Source of the DNA: a bacterium
GTDB lineage: Bacteria > Patescibacteriota > Microgenomatia > UBA1400 > RBG-16-45-19
Direction of reading: 5' to 3'
Assembly (NCBI GenBank): GCA_003247275.1
Contig: QKAA01000034.1
Coordinates: 1-5,089, forward strand
DNA: 5,089 nt
In this document: piece after piece, positions 1-4,787 of the stretch
How the letters are laid out: every line of letters begins with the position of its first letter
How positions within the stretch are numbered: the stretch's first letter is position 1
Translations under genes and position numbers: made by a program
Notes under the pieces: model-generated
Databases searched by the model: none
Told to the model about the DNA's origin: nothing
What the model saw: only the letters and a program-made list of their open reading frames with translations

Positions 1-194
1 TCATGTTTAAGCACCGCATTAATGCCAACAGAAAATTCTGGAGTGGAAGTGGCGGCTCCTAATACGAAAAAAGAGACTAAGAAAGAGGAGAGGTTGAGGC
101 GTTTGCTCATTTTGTCGATGGTGGTAACGACAATGCCGGAGCCAACCCAAAGGGTGACAAAAGCGATAATTAAGGTTTGAAGATCAAATAACAT
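1..194 (-). CDS. Na+/Ca2+ exchanger-type cation antiporter, N-terminal part (runs off window)
   Basis: This is the first 64 codons of a membrane antiporter of the calcium/cation antiporter (CaCA) superfamily, which exchanges Ca2+ for Na+ (or K+/H+) across the cytoplasmic membrane. Residues about 5-25 (LQTLIIAFVTLWVGSGIVV) form a first membrane segment. Residues about 36-62 form a second that contains G46-A-A-T-S-T-P52-E53, the core of the first alpha repeat, where the family usually has G-(T/A)-S-x-P-E; the Glu is a cation ligand in known family members. The second alpha repeat lies outside the window, so completeness cannot be judged. The start is the first ATG in frame, 26 bp after the stop of the upstream 61-residue gene. 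No Shine-Dalgarno sequence precedes it; instead a perfect hairpin abuts the start codon. It may be cotranscribed with the upstream gene or use a weak local promoter (TCGACA at 229-234, TACTCT at 206-211, 17 bp apart). Family assignment is fairly sure; ion specificity is not. Confidence 0.8.
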   Translation of the reverse strand, partial: MLFDLQTLIIAFVTLWVGSGIVVTTIDKMSKRLNLSSFLVSFFVLGAATSTPEFSVGINAVLKH

Positions 195-211
195 ACTCTA
201 TACATAGAGTA
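194..211 (-). promoter_or_regulatory. Perfect inverted repeat overlapping the antiporter start codon
   Basis: On the + strand this reads TACTCTA-TACA-TAGAGTA: two perfect 7-bp arms around a 4-base loop. On the - strand the last base of the stem is the A of the antiporter ATG. It could be a leader hairpin that hides the start region, or a DNA operator. It also covers the only candidate -10 box (TACTCT) of a local promoter. Role is inferred; the symmetry is seen directly. Confidence 0.5.
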
Positions 212-220
212 CTGGATTGG

Positions 221-406
221 CTAGGAGTTGTCGAGGTTTTGAGGATGGATTGAGGCAAGTATTGCTTGATAGCGTTGAGACAACAATTCGAGTGCACCAT
301 GGGGAGCAACTTGCATTTGTTGTTGGATGCTAGAAAGCTCATCCACAATTTGCTGTGGAGTTAGTTCTTTAATTGGTATGCGATCTGGATTTTCGAGGTT
401 AGTCAT
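221..406 (-). CDS. Hypothetical 61-residue, mostly helical protein
   Basis: I do not recognise this protein. It starts MTNLENPDRIPIKELTPQQ and continues with two probable helices (about residues 16-29, and 34-49 around LELLSQRYQAILASI), ending in a short polar tail. It has no cysteines, membrane segment or signal peptide, so it is likely a small cytoplasmic helical hairpin. The size and two-helix shape loosely recall exonuclease VII small subunits, but no diagnostic motif is visible and I do not assign that. The ATG at 406 is preferred over an in-frame TTG at 445, because that TTG lies inside a well-spaced promoter whose transcript would begin close to the ATG. No Shine-Dalgarno is seen, so the mRNA may have a very short leader or none. 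It ends in TAG, 26 bp before the antiporter gene, with which it may be cotranscribed. It is a real gene more likely than not, given its position in a tight gene run and lack of a competing gene. Confidence 0.6.
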   Translation of the reverse strand: MTNLENPDRIPIKELTPQQIVDELSSIQQQMQVAPHGALELLSQRYQAILASIHPQNLDNS

Positions 407-416
407 CACGTAAAAG

Positions 417-445
417 ATGATAGCGAAACAGAATTTATTTAACAA
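417..445 (-). promoter_or_regulatory. Promoter for the 61-residue gene
   Basis: On the - strand TTGTTA (440-445, 4 of 6 to TTGACA) is followed after 17 bp by TATCAT (417-422, 5 of 6 to TATAAT). The spacing is ideal for a sigma-70-type promoter. Transcription would begin within a few bases of the ATG at 406, which supports that start and suggests a nearly leaderless mRNA. Confidence 0.5.
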
Positions 446-475
446 CCCTTGAAGTTTAATAGCGAGTGAATGAAT

Positions 476-970
476 TTAAGTTATTGGCTGCCAGAGTCCG
501 GGGCCGTTTTCTTGAAGTAAGCTGGTGGGATCAAAAATAAGGGTTTGAGGTGGATCGATGAGTGGAATAATCTCAGATTCAAAGTTATAGCTTAAGGTGA
601 GGTGAGGGATAAATTCGGGGATAGTATCAGTAGCAAAATCGGTGGTATTGAAGGTGAGGAGAGGGCGAAGTTCAGAAAAAAGCTGCTGATAAATGGCAGT
701 TAAGGTTTGCTTTGATTCAAGGGGAAGGTGGAGGATACGGCGTTTATGTTCAAATATCGCCTGATGACTAAAGGTGAGTGAGGGAATAGGGGGAATTTGT
801 TGGAGAGCTTGGGTGATGGTGGAAAGGTTTTCTACTTGAGTGGTAAAGGGAGGTAAAAAAGTAAGATGAAGGGTCTTAACAGTGCAGGGGGTGTGATAGG
901 TGGCCTCAAAACTATGACGAATTTGTGTTTCGGAATCGGCAGTTAAGAGTGAAGCAACAAGATAACGCAT
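476..970 (-). CDS. 2H phosphoesterase, 2'-5' RNA ligase / cyclic phosphodiesterase-like
   Basis: This 164-residue soluble protein belongs to the 2H phosphoesterase superfamily (ThpR/LigT-like 2'-5' RNA ligases and cyclic nucleotide phosphodiesterases). The two signature motifs are present: H35-L-T37 in the strand TLHLTFLPPF and H123-L-T125 in IPHLTLSYNF, about 88 residues apart. In the family these two His-x-Thr/Ser motifs sit on pseudo-symmetric halves and form the catalytic centre acting on 2',3'-cyclic or 2'-5' phosphodiesters. The N-terminus (MRYLVASLL) matches the usual first strand. Length is near the lower end for the family, so accessory insertions are probably absent. The ATG at 970 gives exactly the family N-terminus; there is no clear Shine-Dalgarno. 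The gene is divergent from the PH-domain gene across a 61-bp region, and the next leftward gene has its own promoter 69 bp or less downstream. The natural substrate (tRNA halves, cyclic phosphates, a small nucleotide) cannot be read from sequence. Confidence 0.85.
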   Translation of the reverse strand: MRYLVASLLTADSETQIRHSFEATYHTPCTVKTLHLTFLPPFTTQVENLSTITQALQQIPPIPSLTFSHQAIFEHKRRILHLPLESKQTLTAIYQQLFSELRPLLTFNTTDFATDTIPEFIPHLTLSYNFESEIIPLIDPPQTLIFDPTSLLQENGPGLWQPIT

Positions 971-988
971 GAGGATTTTTTAAACTTT

Positions 989-1006
989 CATACTATATAA
1001 TGTATG
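989..1006 (+). promoter_or_regulatory. -10 box bracketed by inverted repeat in divergent intergenic region
   Basis: A perfect TATAAT (996-1001) is the -10 box for the rightward PH-domain gene; the transcript would start near 1008 and give a leader of about 24 bases. No good -35 is present at 16-18 bp (GGATTT/GATTTT), so recognition may rest on the -10 and AT-rich upstream DNA, or need an activator. Five-base arms CATAC (989-993) and GTATG (1002-1006) flank the box symmetrically, as an operator might. The same DNA must also hold the leftward promoter of the 2H gene; TATAGT on the - strand is a weak candidate. Confidence 0.5.
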
Positions 1007-1021
1007 GACTTATGGTACTAC

Positions 1022-1026
1022 AGGAG
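1022..1026 (+). promoter_or_regulatory. Shine-Dalgarno AGGAG for the PH-domain gene
   Basis: AGGAG lies five bases before the ATG at 1032 and fixes that start. It shows that the host uses canonical anti-Shine-Dalgarno pairing, in contrast to the leftward genes here, which lack it. Confidence 0.7.
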
Positions 1027-1031
1027 TCGAT

Positions 1032-1628
1032 ATGAAAACAGTTTTTAGCGGTCAGCAAGAAGGTGAGCGAGTGCTCTACAAAATTAAATCGCATCCATTT
1101 CATCGTTGGTTTAAGTTGGGGCGGGTGGCAATATTGTCAATTTTAATAGTAGTGCTATTTGGGGTGATGAGTTCGGTAACAAGCTGGTTAATGTTGATGG
1201 GGTTGTTGGTGGGGGCAAGCTTTTTCTTTATTGGCTGGTGGGGTTTAATGACCATGGATCGTAATAGCGAGAGTTACATTACCGATCGGCGAGTGGTTCG
1301 GTTTGTAGCACAAAATCCGTGGACGGTGAATCAGCGGTCGTTATCGTGGGATGAAGTGGTTAAGGCAAAAACAAAATCGTCAGGATTATTCTGGCGATTG
1401 TTAGGGACAGGAGCAGTAGTGGTGCATGCTCGATCAACAATAATTCCAGCCGAAGGACAAAAGAGTGAGCAGATTATAACCAACGACGATATTGAGTTTG
1501 ATCATGTGATTTATTATCAGGATTTGGGAAATTATTTAGATAAGGTGTTGTATTTGTTTAAACATAGTAAAAAAGAGTTGGCTGATTTACGAAAATTTGT
1601 GGCCAAACCAACGGGGAAGAGATATTAG
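1032..1628 (+). CDS. Two-TM membrane protein with bacterial PH-like (bPH2/YdbS-type) domain
   Basis: This 198-residue protein starts with a short polar cytoplasmic segment (FSGQQEGERVLYKIKSHPF), then two closely spaced membrane segments (about 31-49 and 51-73) separated by a tight turn. A soluble domain follows. It begins with S81-Y-I-T-D-R-R-V-V-R90, the typical entry strand of bacterial PH-like domains (compare Y-x-(L/I)-T-D-R-R-(L/I/V)). The strand SWDEVVKAKTKSSG and a Gly/Val strand (GTGAVVVHA) continue the barrel. The C-terminal part (160-198) is helical and Lys-rich. Both termini are predicted to be cytoplasmic. Proteins of this type are widespread membrane proteins of poorly known function, sometimes tied to envelope stress or lipid sensing. 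The start is set by AGGAG five bases upstream. The stop is TAG. It is followed by a 130-bp gap with a separate promoter, so it is probably transcribed alone. Fold assignment is by motif; the exact role is unknown. Confidence 0.75.
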   Translation: MKTVFSGQQEGERVLYKIKSHPFHRWFKLGRVAILSILIVVLFGVMSSVTSWLMLMGLLVGASFFFIGWWGLMTMDRNSESYITDRRVVRFVAQNPWTVNQRSLSWDEVVKAKTKSSGLFWRLLGTGAVVVHARSTIIPAEGQKSEQIITNDDIEFDHVIYYQDLGNYLDKVLYLFKHSKKELADLRKFVAKPTGKRY

Positions 1629-1682
1629 GTAGGTGGGGTTAGCGTTTTTTTTGGTGAGTTGGTTTGTGGTGGTGTTTTCTCA

Positions 1683-1711
1683 TTGACAGGGCCCTCAAAA
1701 TCCGTCTTAAT
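1683..1711 (+). promoter_or_regulatory. Strong promoter of the cysteine-rich surface protein operon
   Basis: A perfect -35 TTGACA (1683-1688) is separated by 17 bp from CTTAAT (1706-1711, 4 of 6). Transcription should start near 1718, giving a leader of about 40 bases before the ATG at 1759. The spacer begins with the palindrome AGGGCCCT (1688-1695). The -10 is bracketed by 5-bp inverted arms AATCC (1699-1703) and GGATT (1712-1716), the same geometry as at 989-1006. Both are possible operator elements. Confidence 0.65.
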
Positions 1712-1716
1712 GGATT

Positions 1717-1735
1717 AAGGAGCGGAGGTTTTCCG
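1717..1735 (+). promoter_or_regulatory. Purine-rich Shine-Dalgarno-like leader, displaced from the start codon
   Basis: AAGGAG and GGAGG (1724-1728) sit at the predicted 5' end of the operon mRNA, but GGAGG ends 30 bases before the ATG at 1759, too far for normal pairing. No in-frame ATG, GTG or TTG lies closer. A small hairpin CGGA-GGTTT-TCCG (1723-1735) would include GGAGG. It may be a standby ribosome site, a regulatory element, or chance. Confidence 0.3.
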
Positions 1736-1758
1736 TTTCGTTTTGCGGTACTTGTTTT

Positions 1759-3474
1759 ATGGACGATACTAAACCAACTAATCAAACTACGTCACCAGAA
1801 GAGTCAAAAGAGGCGGTGAAGACTACTCCAGACGAGGTAAAGCTTCAAGCTGATTTAACTAAGGCTGCGGCACAAGTTGAGGGAGTGTCGGTTGAGGAAG
1901 TTAAAGCTGAAGAAGGGGAAAAGAGTGAAGTTTCAGCAGTTGAAGTAGCTGAAGAAGATACTAAGGTAGAAGAAGTAGGTAAGAAAGAAGCCCCAGTAGT
2001 TGAAGAACATGCTATTTCTGAGATAGATGCTAAAAAGTTTGCTGGCCAAGGTGATTTTGCTTTGCCAGTTTCGCCTTTAGATGATTTGATTGGGAAACCA
2101 GCTGGAGCGGCGGTAAATCCGGAAGTAAAAACAGAAATTCCCGAAGGGTTACCAGCTGAAAAGAAAGAAGCTCCACTTCATCAAGATTCTGAGGAGCAGG
2201 CATCGGAGAAAACTGAGGAAAAAGAAGTTGAAGAGAAAAAAGTGGAGGCACAACCTCAACCAGTTCCAGAGAAGAAGGTAGAAACACAACAGCCAATCCC
2301 AGAGAAGAATGTGACGGCGGCGCCGATGCCAGTGCCGAAGAGTTCAATGAAAGATTTGGAGAAGCAAGCAGCGGGAATGTTGAAGCAACTTGATGATAAA
2401 GGGAAAAAATCGGATAAAAAAGACGAGTTGGGAGAAAAAGAAGCTAAACCAAAGAAGAAACGCAGTCGAGCGGTGACCAGTATGGCACTGGCGGCAGTGT
2501 TGGTGGTGATGATGGGAGCGGGAGGAATTGTAGGAATGAATTTGTTGAAGATTCAGCAGGTAGCGGACGAACGAAGTCAGGCATATGAATATCCTGGATC
2601 TGAATGTACGACCAATGATAATCCTTTTTGTCAGAAATATCCGAATGGTGAGAATACTGGATATGAATGTTATTGTGTAGCATGGTCTGAGTACACTAAT
2701 GAGGGCGTGTGGCGATGTGATAGGTATAGTTCTAGCTGTGCAGGTGATGATGGCAATGTAACTTTCCCTATGGTGTCTGGTTGTTATGAAAATGTTGATG
2801 GAAAATTGGTACAGGTACCTAGCTATGGTGATGTGAGTGTGTCAGGTAAATGCTTGGTGGGTAGTGGAACTCCGAAAGCTCGTTGGTTGTGTAAGGATGC
2901 GGAAAATTTGCCACCTAATGGGTGTCAGGATGATTATGATGAGACTGCTGATCCAAATGCGACGACTTTATGTGCTGATGCTCCAAGTTCAAGTTGGTGT
3001 GGGGCGATTCAAGTTGATTTTGGTAATTTAAATGACAAAGGAGGTTGTTTTGTAAGTGCTTTGATACCTTGTTCGTCAACTCCACCTACGACAGAGCCGG
3101 CGACGCCTCAATGTAATGATAGTTGTAATAGTAATGATGATTGTCCGTCTGAATATCCGTGTATTAATGGGAGTTGTCGGAATGAGTTATGTGATACTGA
3201 GACGGATTGTACTTGTCCAGTGGTGGAAGCTTTAATGTGTACAGATTTGACAGCGTCGGATAGTAGGGAAATTGGAGATACAGTAACCCTGACCTGCAAC
3301 CATTCGGGCGACAATTTTGAACATGCGGAATATCGATACAACGTTGATGGTGGAGATTGGGTGGCACTGGGAGTAACCAATACTTTTGTAATTAGTGATC
3401 CAGGCACTTATGCCGCTCAATGTCGAGTGTGTAAAACTGATGGAACTTGTACTACATGGGGAGCGGCAAACTGA
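1759..3474 (+). CDS. Membrane-anchored cysteine-rich surface protein with long acidic cytoplasmic tail
   Basis: This 571-residue protein has no family I can name. Residues 1-237 are low-complexity and very rich in Glu, Lys, Val and Pro. They include near-repeats QPVPEKKVE, QPIPEKNVT and MPVPKSS (about 167-196) and a less repetitive patch ISEIDAKKFAGQGDF (86-100). K-P-K-K-K-R-S-R (230-237) then precedes one membrane segment (about 239-263), which by the positive-inside rule places the tail in the cytoplasm. All 27 cysteines lie beyond residue 282, as expected for an oxidising outside space. The ectodomain has a region with 14 cysteines (283-438), an eight-cysteine module (452-486) and an Ig/fibronectin-like beta domain (about 494-571; strands GDTVTLTC, AEYRYNV, GTYAAQCRVC). 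The membrane segment followed by LLKIQQVADERSQA resembles N-anchors I associate with CPR surface proteins (inference). There is no C-terminal sorting signal. It stops at TGA one base before the next gene, so the two are very likely cotranslated. Adhesion or envelope structure is the likely role, but unproven. Confidence 0.8.
   Translation: MDDTKPTNQTTSPEESKEAVKTTPDEVKLQADLTKAAAQVEGVSVEEVKAEEGEKSEVSAVEVAEEDTKVEEVGKKEAPVVEEHAISEIDAKKFAGQGDFALPVSPLDDLIGKPAGAAVNPEVKTEIPEGLPAEKKEAPLHQDSEEQASEKTEEKEVEEKKVEAQPQPVPEKKVETQQPIPEKNVTAAPMPVPKSSMKDLEKQAAGMLKQLDDKGKKSDKKDELGEKEAKPKKKRSRAVTSMALAAVLVVMMGAGGIVGMNLLKIQQVADERSQAYEYPGSECTTNDNPFCQKYPNGENTGYECYCVAWSEYTNEGVWRCDRYSSSCAGDDGNVTFPMVSGCYENVDGKLVQVPSYGDVSVSGKCLVGSGTPKARWLCKDAENLPPNGCQDDYDETADPNATTLCADAPSSSWCGAIQVDFGNLNDKGGCFVSALIPCSSTPPTTEPATPQCNDSCNSNDDCPSEYPCINGSCRNELCDTETDCTCPVVEALMCTDLTASDSREIGDTVTLTCNHSGDNFEHAEYRYNVDGGDWVALGVTNTFVISDPGTYAAQCRVCKTDGTCTTWGAAN
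3112..3216 (+). repeat. Eight-cysteine module, copy 1 (in first surface protein)
   Basis: Encodes residues 452-486 of the first surface protein. Cysteines fall at 452, 456, 462, 468, 473, 478, 484 and 486, giving C-x3-C-x5-C-x5-C-x4-C-x4-C-x5-C-x-C, with conserved D-C-P, C-R-N and D-C-T-C elements. The spacing is identical to the copy at 4334-4438 in the second protein. Probably a small disulfide-knotted (possibly metal-binding) domain. Confidence 0.8.
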
Positions 3475-3475
3475 T

Positions 3476-4702
3476 ATGAAAAACAAGAAAACCATATTTT
3501 TGATTCTGGCTACCATCGCAATGGTGGTGTTGTCGGTGGTTGCGGTGTTGACTTCGCTCAGACTCAAGGAGTTAGCTACGGTGCCGGTCGCGCCGAATGT
3601 GCCAGAATCTCAGCCAATGGCGGTAGAAGAGATAACAACGCCTGATTATGTTTGTCAGACAAGCTTTACAGTGGAAGCTGACACTTATGCTTGTTTTGAG
3701 ACAGGATGTTTAACTGATTCTAATTGTGAGTCTTTAACTGACGGAACTGCATTAATCTGTGATATCGCAGATGGGGCGACTGAAGGTCGATGTGTGAATC
3801 CTAGTTGTACAGCAAATGAGAACTGTATTTGTGAAACTGGCTTGGTGTGTACAAGTAAGAGTTTGTTTAAGGATGATGACAGAAATACTGCTAGTAGTTA
3901 CTATTTGGACATCGGCAATCGGTTGGAAGATGGAACCGAATTTTCTCGGGAAGAAACTTTTCTTTATGATATTTCTGTAATTAATAATGGTGATTTGGCA
4001 AGTTCTGCAACGATAACTGATGTTTTGCCAGATCAGGTCGAGTTTGTTGATGCTGATGGTGGATGTGAATATGACAGTGAGAATCATCAGGTAACATGTG
4101 TGACTCAAACGTTGGTGGCGGACCAAAGAACTCAAAGAGTTATTAGAGTTAAGGTTAAATCTGATGCAGTAGCTGGAGTGTTTGAAAATTCTGCAACTGT
4201 TACACCAGAAGCTGGGGATGAATCAACTTGCGCAGTTGAAGCAGAGGTAGTTATTGCGGCTACTCCAACTCCCACACCAACCCCAACTCCGACACCAACG
4301 AGTACGCCGACGGGAACTCCTGTGCCGCCAACTTGCAACAGTTATTGTGCCAATGATAGTGAGTGTCCTTCTGGCTTGATTTGTTCCTGGAATAAATGTC
4401 GAAATTCTGCTTGTGTTGATGATAATGACTGTGAATGTACTGTTCCTCCAGGTTGTAATGAAACCTGTAATCCTGATAATGCTACCAACGAATGTGCTGG
4501 TGGCTACATTTGCGATGAGGCGACGAATACCTGCCGCAACTCAGCTTGTACTGGCGAAACAGACTGTACTTGTGCGGTGGTAGCGGGGACATCTCAAACA
4601 ACCGAAACCTTGCCCACAGCGGGTAGCCCCATTCCCAGTTTCTTATTCTTGGCTGGTGGAGCCCTATTAGTGATTTTGGGAGTGCTGGCAGTCGGACTAT
4701 AA
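3476..4702 (+). CDS. Cysteine-rich surface protein with DUF11 domain and LPTAG-like C-terminal anchor
   Basis: This 408-residue protein starts at the ATG one base after the upstream TGA. GGGGAG (3458-3463) lies 12 bases before it, and the start puts MKNKKT plus a hydrophobic stretch (about 6-27) at the N-terminus as a signal peptide or signal anchor. The frame stays open upstream, but that part overlaps the first protein and would bury the signal. Next come a loose eight-cysteine module (73-119) and a DUF11-type beta domain (about 141-261; strands DISVINNGD, ATITDVLPDQVEFV, NSATVTPEAGD), common in bacterial and archaeal surface proteins. A Thr-Pro linker (263-285) leads to two more eight-cysteine modules (287-321, 327-366). 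The end is L-P-T-A-G (379-383) plus a membrane segment (about 387-408) with no basic tail. All 29 cysteines lie between the two hydrophobic segments, so the middle is extracellular. It probably acts with the upstream protein as an adhesion or envelope pair. Function is inferred; architecture is seen. Confidence 0.85.
   Translation: MKNKKTIFLILATIAMVVLSVVAVLTSLRLKELATVPVAPNVPESQPMAVEEITTPDYVCQTSFTVEADTYACFETGCLTDSNCESLTDGTALICDIADGATEGRCVNPSCTANENCICETGLVCTSKSLFKDDDRNTASSYYLDIGNRLEDGTEFSREETFLYDISVINNGDLASSATITDVLPDQVEFVDADGGCEYDSENHQVTCVTQTLVADQRTQRVIRVKVKSDAVAGVFENSATVTPEAGDESTCAVEAEVVIAATPTPTPTPTPTPTSTPTGTPVPPTCNSYCANDSECPSGLICSWNKCRNSACVDDNDCECTVPPGCNETCNPDNATNECAGGYICDEATNTCRNSACTGETDCTCAVVAGTSQTTETLPTAGSPIPSFLFLAGGALLVILGVLAVGL
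3692..3832 (+). repeat. Eight-cysteine module, divergent copy 2
   Basis: Encodes residues 73-119 of the second surface protein with cysteines at 73, 78, 84, 95, 106, 111, 117 and 119. The order matches the other modules and the last part (C-V-N-P-S-C-x5-C-I-C) keeps the C-x4-C-x5-C-x-C spacing, but two central loops have grown to ten residues each. It is the most diverged of the four copies. Confidence 0.6.
4262..4330 (+). repeat. Thr-Pro repeat linker
   Basis: An ACN-CCN dinucleotide-codon repeat encodes (TP)-rich residues 263-285 between the DUF11 domain and the paired cysteine modules. Such linkers are usually extended, sometimes glycosylated, stalks. Codon third positions vary (act, ccc, aca, cca), which argues for selection on the peptide rather than recent slippage. 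Confidence 0.85.
4334..4438 (+). repeat. Eight-cysteine module, copy 3
   Basis: Encodes residues 287-321 of the second surface protein with cysteines at 287, 291, 297, 303, 308, 313, 319 and 321. The spacing is exactly that of copy 1, and it shares E/D-C-P, K-C-R-N-x-x-C and D-C-x-C. Copy 1 and copy 3 are both 105 bp, so a duplication or shared domain family is clear. Confidence 0.8.
4454..4573 (+). repeat. Eight-cysteine module, copy 4
   Basis: Encodes residues 327-366 of the second surface protein with cysteines at 327, 331, 340, 346, 353, 358, 364 and 366. It differs from copies 1 and 3 only by a three-residue and a two-residue loop insertion. It ends in C-R-N-S-A-C-T-G-E-T-D-C-T-C, closest to copies 1 and 3, and sits in tandem with copy 3, separated by five residues. 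Confidence 0.8.
4610..4699 (+). other. LPTAG-like cell-wall sorting signal with tail-less membrane segment
   Basis: The last 30 codons of the second surface protein encode L-P-T-A-G followed by a Pro-containing spacer and a hydrophobic stretch to the very end (FLFLAGGALLVILGVLAVGL). Classical sortase signals are LPxTG, a hydrophobic segment and a basic tail. Here Thr at position 4 is Ala and the basic tail is missing. It may be a substrate of a divergent sortase or simply a C-terminal membrane anchor. Confidence 0.55.
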
Positions 4703-4723
4703 CCTCTTCACTTTTTTAGGCAT

Positions 4724-4751
4724 TTGTTTTTTGAGGAATCTCAAGTAGAAT
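4724..4751 (+). promoter_or_regulatory. Possible rpmG promoter
   Basis: TAGAAT (4746-4751, 5 of 6 to TATAAT) is preceded at 16 bp by TTGTTT (4724-4729, 3 of 6). The predicted transcript would start near 4758, about 30 bases before rpmG. A perfect 5-bp hairpin (TTGAG-GAAT-CTCAA, 4731-4744) lies in the spacer. The -35 is weak, and readthrough from the surface-protein operon is an alternative since no terminator is seen between them. Confidence 0.35.
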
Positions 4752-4777
4752 ACCAAGTGTTAGAAAAACAGTTGATC

Positions 4778-4782
4778 AAGGA
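4778..4782 (+). promoter_or_regulatory. Shine-Dalgarno AAGGA for rpmG
   Basis: AAGGA ends five bases before the ATG at 4788 and fixes the start of the ribosomal protein gene. Confidence 0.7.
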
Positions 4783-4787
4783 TATTT

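Noticed and set aside
407..445. TTG start at 445 for the small leftward gene
   Set aside because: It coincides with the -35 box of a well-spaced promoter, and the added residues are hydrophobic and unlike the rest; the ATG at 406 is better.
1645..1652. Eight-T run after the PH-domain gene as a terminator
   Set aside because: No stable GC-rich stem precedes it.
2030..2683. Leftward open frames within the first surface protein
   Set aside because: They are antisense shadows of the Glu/Lys-rich coding region, where reverse reading rarely meets stops; compositions are Leu/Ser/Pro biased and unlike real proteins.
1759..3474. Recoding of TGA as glycine or a programmed frameshift joining the two surface proteins
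   Set aside because: TGA at 3472-3474 is followed at once by an ATG with its own signal segment, no slippery sequence is evident, and the first protein has a complete C-terminal domain.
3395..3475. Upstream extension of the second surface protein to an ATG at 3395
   Set aside because: It would overlap the end of the first protein by 80 bases and place 27 polar residues before the signal segment; the ATG at 3476 gives a proper MKNKKT signal start with GGGGAG upstream.
3108..4135. Further leftward frames within the surface operon (3108-3407, 3164-3367, 3232-3567, 3752-4135) and the rightward 2837-3031 frame
   Set aside because: All lie inside strongly supported genes with clear domain structure, and have no start signals of their own.
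4132..4338. Leftward frame with a Gly-Val repeat
   Set aside because: It is the antisense reading of the Thr-Pro codon repeat and the DUF11 region; no promoter or ribosome-binding site.
4730..4745. Hairpin TTGAG/CTCAA as terminator of the surface operon
   Set aside because: The T run lies before rather than after the stem on the + strand, and on the - strand it is followed by A residues; the stem is only five pairs.
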